This document shows, piece by piece, positions 60,741 to 64,000 of a DNA stretch of 64,000 bases. The stretch lies in NCBI RefSeq assembly GCF_050436995.1, contig NC_134769.1, positions 434,001 to 498,000 on the forward strand. Reading direction: 5' to 3'. Numbering within the stretch: the first letter of the stretch is position 1; the number at the start of each line of letters is the position of its first letter. Under the pieces are notes generated by a model. It was not told the origin of the DNA and ran no database searches. It worked only from the letters and a program-made list of their open reading frames with translations. The translations under genes were made by a program, and so were the position numbers. This stretch comes from Anticarsia gemmatalis. Taxonomy: Eukaryota > Arthropoda > Insecta > Lepidoptera > Erebidae.

Positions 60741-63084
60741 CCACTTTAATATTTATTTAAATATGTGTTTAGTATTTTTTGTTATTAGCGGCAAAGAAAT
60801 ATATATTAAGAAGATATATATGAATACATTATTATATTACGAAGAAATATACATTATTAAAAATCATATCGTAAATTCTCGATGACCATGAATTTATACT
60901 ATAGTCACGGCCTCAAAACAAAAATACCTTTTAAAAAATTACCCTTATCTACCCAAAAAACGTACCTAGTACCCATAATTAAGTGTTACCCGTAGCCGCT
61001 TCATTTAGACTTAATTCGATTAGCATAGTAATTACACCCGACTCCGCCCGGTATAATTATGAATGACAAGCCTGTGTCACCGTAATTATGGTCTATGTAT
61101 GTTTGTATGTTAATATATTCGTTATTATTATAGGGACGATGTTTGAAAGGTTTTTTGACTTGAATATTATTTTTTGGTGGAGTTTAGTAAGTAGTAGAAA
61201 ATCTTATTAAAGTATTTTCAGACTGACGTAGTATTGCTATAGTCATGTCAAAATGGGTGTCCCAAGATGTTCAGTGAAGACAGAAAAGGCCTGAAGGTGT
61301 TCGGCATAGACGAGGGCAACAAAGGTAGCAGAATCAAAGTATAATAAAACAAAAGTAGTCAAAGACAGCGAGCGATCGTGAGGTCTTAAAAGGATACCGA
61401 TATAGGTATACCGAGCTGAAGCTGAATACTTTTAGCAGAAGTGAGTCACTTAAATAAGCCAAGTAAAAAAAAAATATTTGTCTGTATATCCTGATCATAG
61501 CACCGTTATACCTCAAATAACCCGTGAAAAATCGAACATATAGACTTCACGTTTAGTCTGAAGCAAAAGACTAACAAACAAGTGAAACGCCAAAAACTTT
61601 GCACTCAATATCATCAAATTCCAGTTCCTATAAACACATACCCTTATAAAAAGGGGATGAAAGTCTAAAAGTAAACAAGAAACAGTGTTCTTGGCGAAAA
61701 TCAAGCAAATCTTGTATAAATAACCCTTGCCACCGACCCCTCGTTAGGACCTTAGGGCCAAAGAATATTTCAATATGTACTAGAGACGCGATATTGATCT
61801 TTAAGTTTCGGAAAGTTTTGTACCTACGGCTAGAGGAACGGTTTTCTACCACTATTGAATCTGCTATGTTATAATAGTGATAGTCATACGAAATACAGAC
61901 TATGATCGTAATAACTACTCAGGTATCAAGAAATATGGAATAAACAGATGATCAGTATTGTCATTAGCTCGTAGGCCAGATTATGCCCATTTTATAATAA
62001 TATGTTAATTGTATGTTTAGCCTAAAAGCTGTTGGTGTGCCAAAAAATAAATAAACAAAATAAATAAATAAATCAGCGCCCTTAGTGTATTCTGCAAAAA
62101 CTTTTTTGTTTTTCAAGTCATTTCGAATGTAACCAAAAGTGACGATTATAGAAAATATAACGACTATAAAATATATATTTATTATTTTATCAATAAATAG
62201 CATTAAAAATTGCGTCTTTTATATTTAAGGTAAGTGAAAAATATGAATTTCCGTAATTTCGTCTAAAAATGCTAATTAAATTTTTGTTTGTTTTATAGTA
62301 AATTGAATATTATAATTACCATTTTTCGATTCAAATCTCATCTTAATACAGCATCACTGAGTTAATCAATTCTATATTTTAATCAACGAAAGCATAAAAA
62401 TCGATTTAATATTTAATCCAATAATCTAATATAAATACTACATTTTAATTAAAATAAAAAAGGTAAGGCACACATTCGACATACCATACGTTTTAGGAGT
62501 TATTCGTGCATTAGTATTGATGACAATAATTAAGTGTTCAACTTAATTAGGACTTAATGCTGAAAAACCTTTTAACTTTTAATCATTCTTTAAAGATTTT
62601 ACTACCGGAAATGCTATATTGGGTACAATTTTCAATAATAATCATCTTTCTGAATTCGAAACCAGTTTTAATTCTTAAAAAAATATATTATTCTACCAGT
62701 AGGACATGAGTGACTAAAGTAAATGTAACTAGAGTAAATTTTTGAATGGTTGTTTGTTACTATTTCAAGCAAAAACTATTGAATATGTTTAAAAGAAATT
62801 AGGCATATGTATAGTTTATAACTTAACTTTTGTTTAACTCATAGTAAGCTCTTTACCCCTGCTAATCTTTCCAGCAGAAGCATGGATTACTATCACTTAC
62901 AGCTATGACATAAGTACACAAATAGGCACAAAACTACTCAAAAATTATCCATTCTTATACTTTTCTCTCCTCTTTGTCCCAAAAGAACGGTAGAACAATA
63001 AGTGAAATTATTTTCAGCGCTATTTTTGTGCAAATACTCTCAAGTATCCTCCTTTTCGTTTAGAAACGGTGTGTTGAGGACCCG

Positions 63085-63132
63085 GAGTGGAGCTGAGCGG
63101 AGCTGAACAGAGATGAGTTGAGCTAAGCTGAG
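63085..63132. repeat. GAGCT-type short tandem repeat
   Basis: Imperfect GAGCTGAGCGGAGCTGA units next to the tandem-duplicated MITE. Confidence 0.5.
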
Positions 63133-63192
63133 TACTCTTTTGTTACAGTCTTATATTGGACTTTAGTGTTTAGGTAGATTTGTTAACAAATA

Positions 63193-63564
63193 TTAGGTCG
63201 GGGAGAAAATCTTTTCGCATTATAGTATGTATGAACTTGTAACAAAATCTCTTTGGCTTCAAGAATCACAAATGAGTACTCGTTCATTAGGTTTCCTTTG
63301 TTACAGTCTTATATTGGAATTTAATGTTTAGGTAGATTTGTTAACAAATATTAGGTTGGGGAAAAAATCTTTTCGCATTATAGTTTGTATGAACTTATAA
63401 TAAAATCTCTTTGGCTTCAAGAATCACAAATGAGTACACGGTTTATTAGATTTCTTTCAGTAAGCTCGTGAGGTACCCAAATATCGAGCTTTTTTGTGTA
63501 GAGAAAAGATTTTATTGCCAGTTCATACATACTATAATGCGAAAAGACTTTTTCACCGACCTAA
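63193..63564. mobile_element. Mariner-type MITE with partial tandem duplication
   Basis: A full copy (63351-63564) is preceded by a half copy (63193 to about 63300). The half copy plus its left flank make a 158-bp unit repeated in tandem (63143-63300 and from 63301). Confidence 0.75.
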
Positions 63565-64000
63565 TAGATACTCTCTGAGATTATGTCCGATTACGGTCGC
63601 GTGAGAGAGACATTTTAGTTTTTAAGATAAAATATTAATTTAAGGAGATAAAATAGTTGTACATTATAAAATTATTTCAAAGGCAAAATCCATCACACAC
63701 AAAAATATTATATTAAAGGTGAATTATCATGCTTTTTGAGCAAATATCAACTTAGAAGCGCAGTTTAAAGAATCCGCTTGATAAACTAAAGTAGGAAATT
63801 AAAGATACCCTATAAAGATAAACATCGTACATAATATTTGAACCTAGAGCATTATTTTATAGAAATCACATGAATATTAGGACACTGCAAAACAGTTCAT
63901 ACCTAGTACGAGTTCATCAAACTTCCTAGACAGAATACTACGTGTCACTAAGTCGGTTACTTCGCGAAACTTCTTGTTATTTCATAGAACCTAATAATAC

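Larger units (their letters stand above)
55593..64000. other. Downstream region without a recognised gene
   Basis: After the DSTYK 3' UTR the sequence is very AT-rich, with only short unsupported ORFs. It contains one SINE fragment, one PIF-type MITE, two SINE or Helitron scraps, and the duplicated mariner-type MITE near the end. No exon pair could be recognised. Confidence 0.5.

Overview
The window reads as nuclear DNA of a lepidopteran insect (moth or butterfly). It is AT-rich, with short GT-AG exons in long introns. The interspersed elements are of types usual in Lepidoptera: tRNA-derived SINEs, Helitron-like elements with TC...CTAGT ends, palindromic mariner-type MITEs and a 3' RTE-like LINE fragment. 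I see no bacterial operons, CRISPR arrays, rRNA genes or free-standing tRNA genes. The species cannot be named from this sequence alone.

Two protein-coding genes can be assembled exon by exon, with matching splice phases. The first is on the minus strand (28381 down to 2596): a boule/DAZ-family RNA-binding protein of 247 residues in four exons. Most of its RRM is in exon 1 (28007-28381). The last RRM strand is 24 kb away in a 63-bp exon (3913-3975), followed by two proline/tyrosine-rich exons (3284-3440, 2596-2744). The second is on the plus strand (38994 to 55592): an apparently complete dual serine/threonine and tyrosine protein kinase (DSTYK, Dusty/RIPK5 type). It has 21 coding exons and 1135 codons, with the kinase domain in the last five to six exons.

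The two genes are head to head. Boule starts near 28.4-28.5 kb. A plausible non-coding 5' exon of the kinase ends at a good donor at 29694, and the first coding exon of the kinase has its own 3' splice site at 38930-38931.

Layout: 1-2128, gene-poor DNA; 2129-3975, boule 3' exons; 3976-28006, the giant boule intron, holding most of the SINE, Helitron and MITE copies; 28007-28492, boule first exon and 5' region; 28.5-38.9 kb, shared upstream region and probable first intron of the kinase gene, with Helitrons, an RTE-like LINE remnant and several SINEs; 38.99-55.59 kb, the kinase gene; 55.6-64 kb, no recognisable gene and repeat fragments only.

Points to look at first: a SINE family whose head resembles 5S rRNA; a 1.3-kb GAATGA-type satellite between two exons that share the kinase glycine-loop codon, with long spurious ORFs on its minus strand; a coding-like fragment reminiscent of an MGAT4-type glycosyltransferase inside a kinase intron; the Gly-to-Cys change in the boule RNP1 motif and the unusual divergence of its RRM; a partial tandem duplication through a mariner-type MITE at 63.1-63.6 kb; and several long hairpins in kinase introns.
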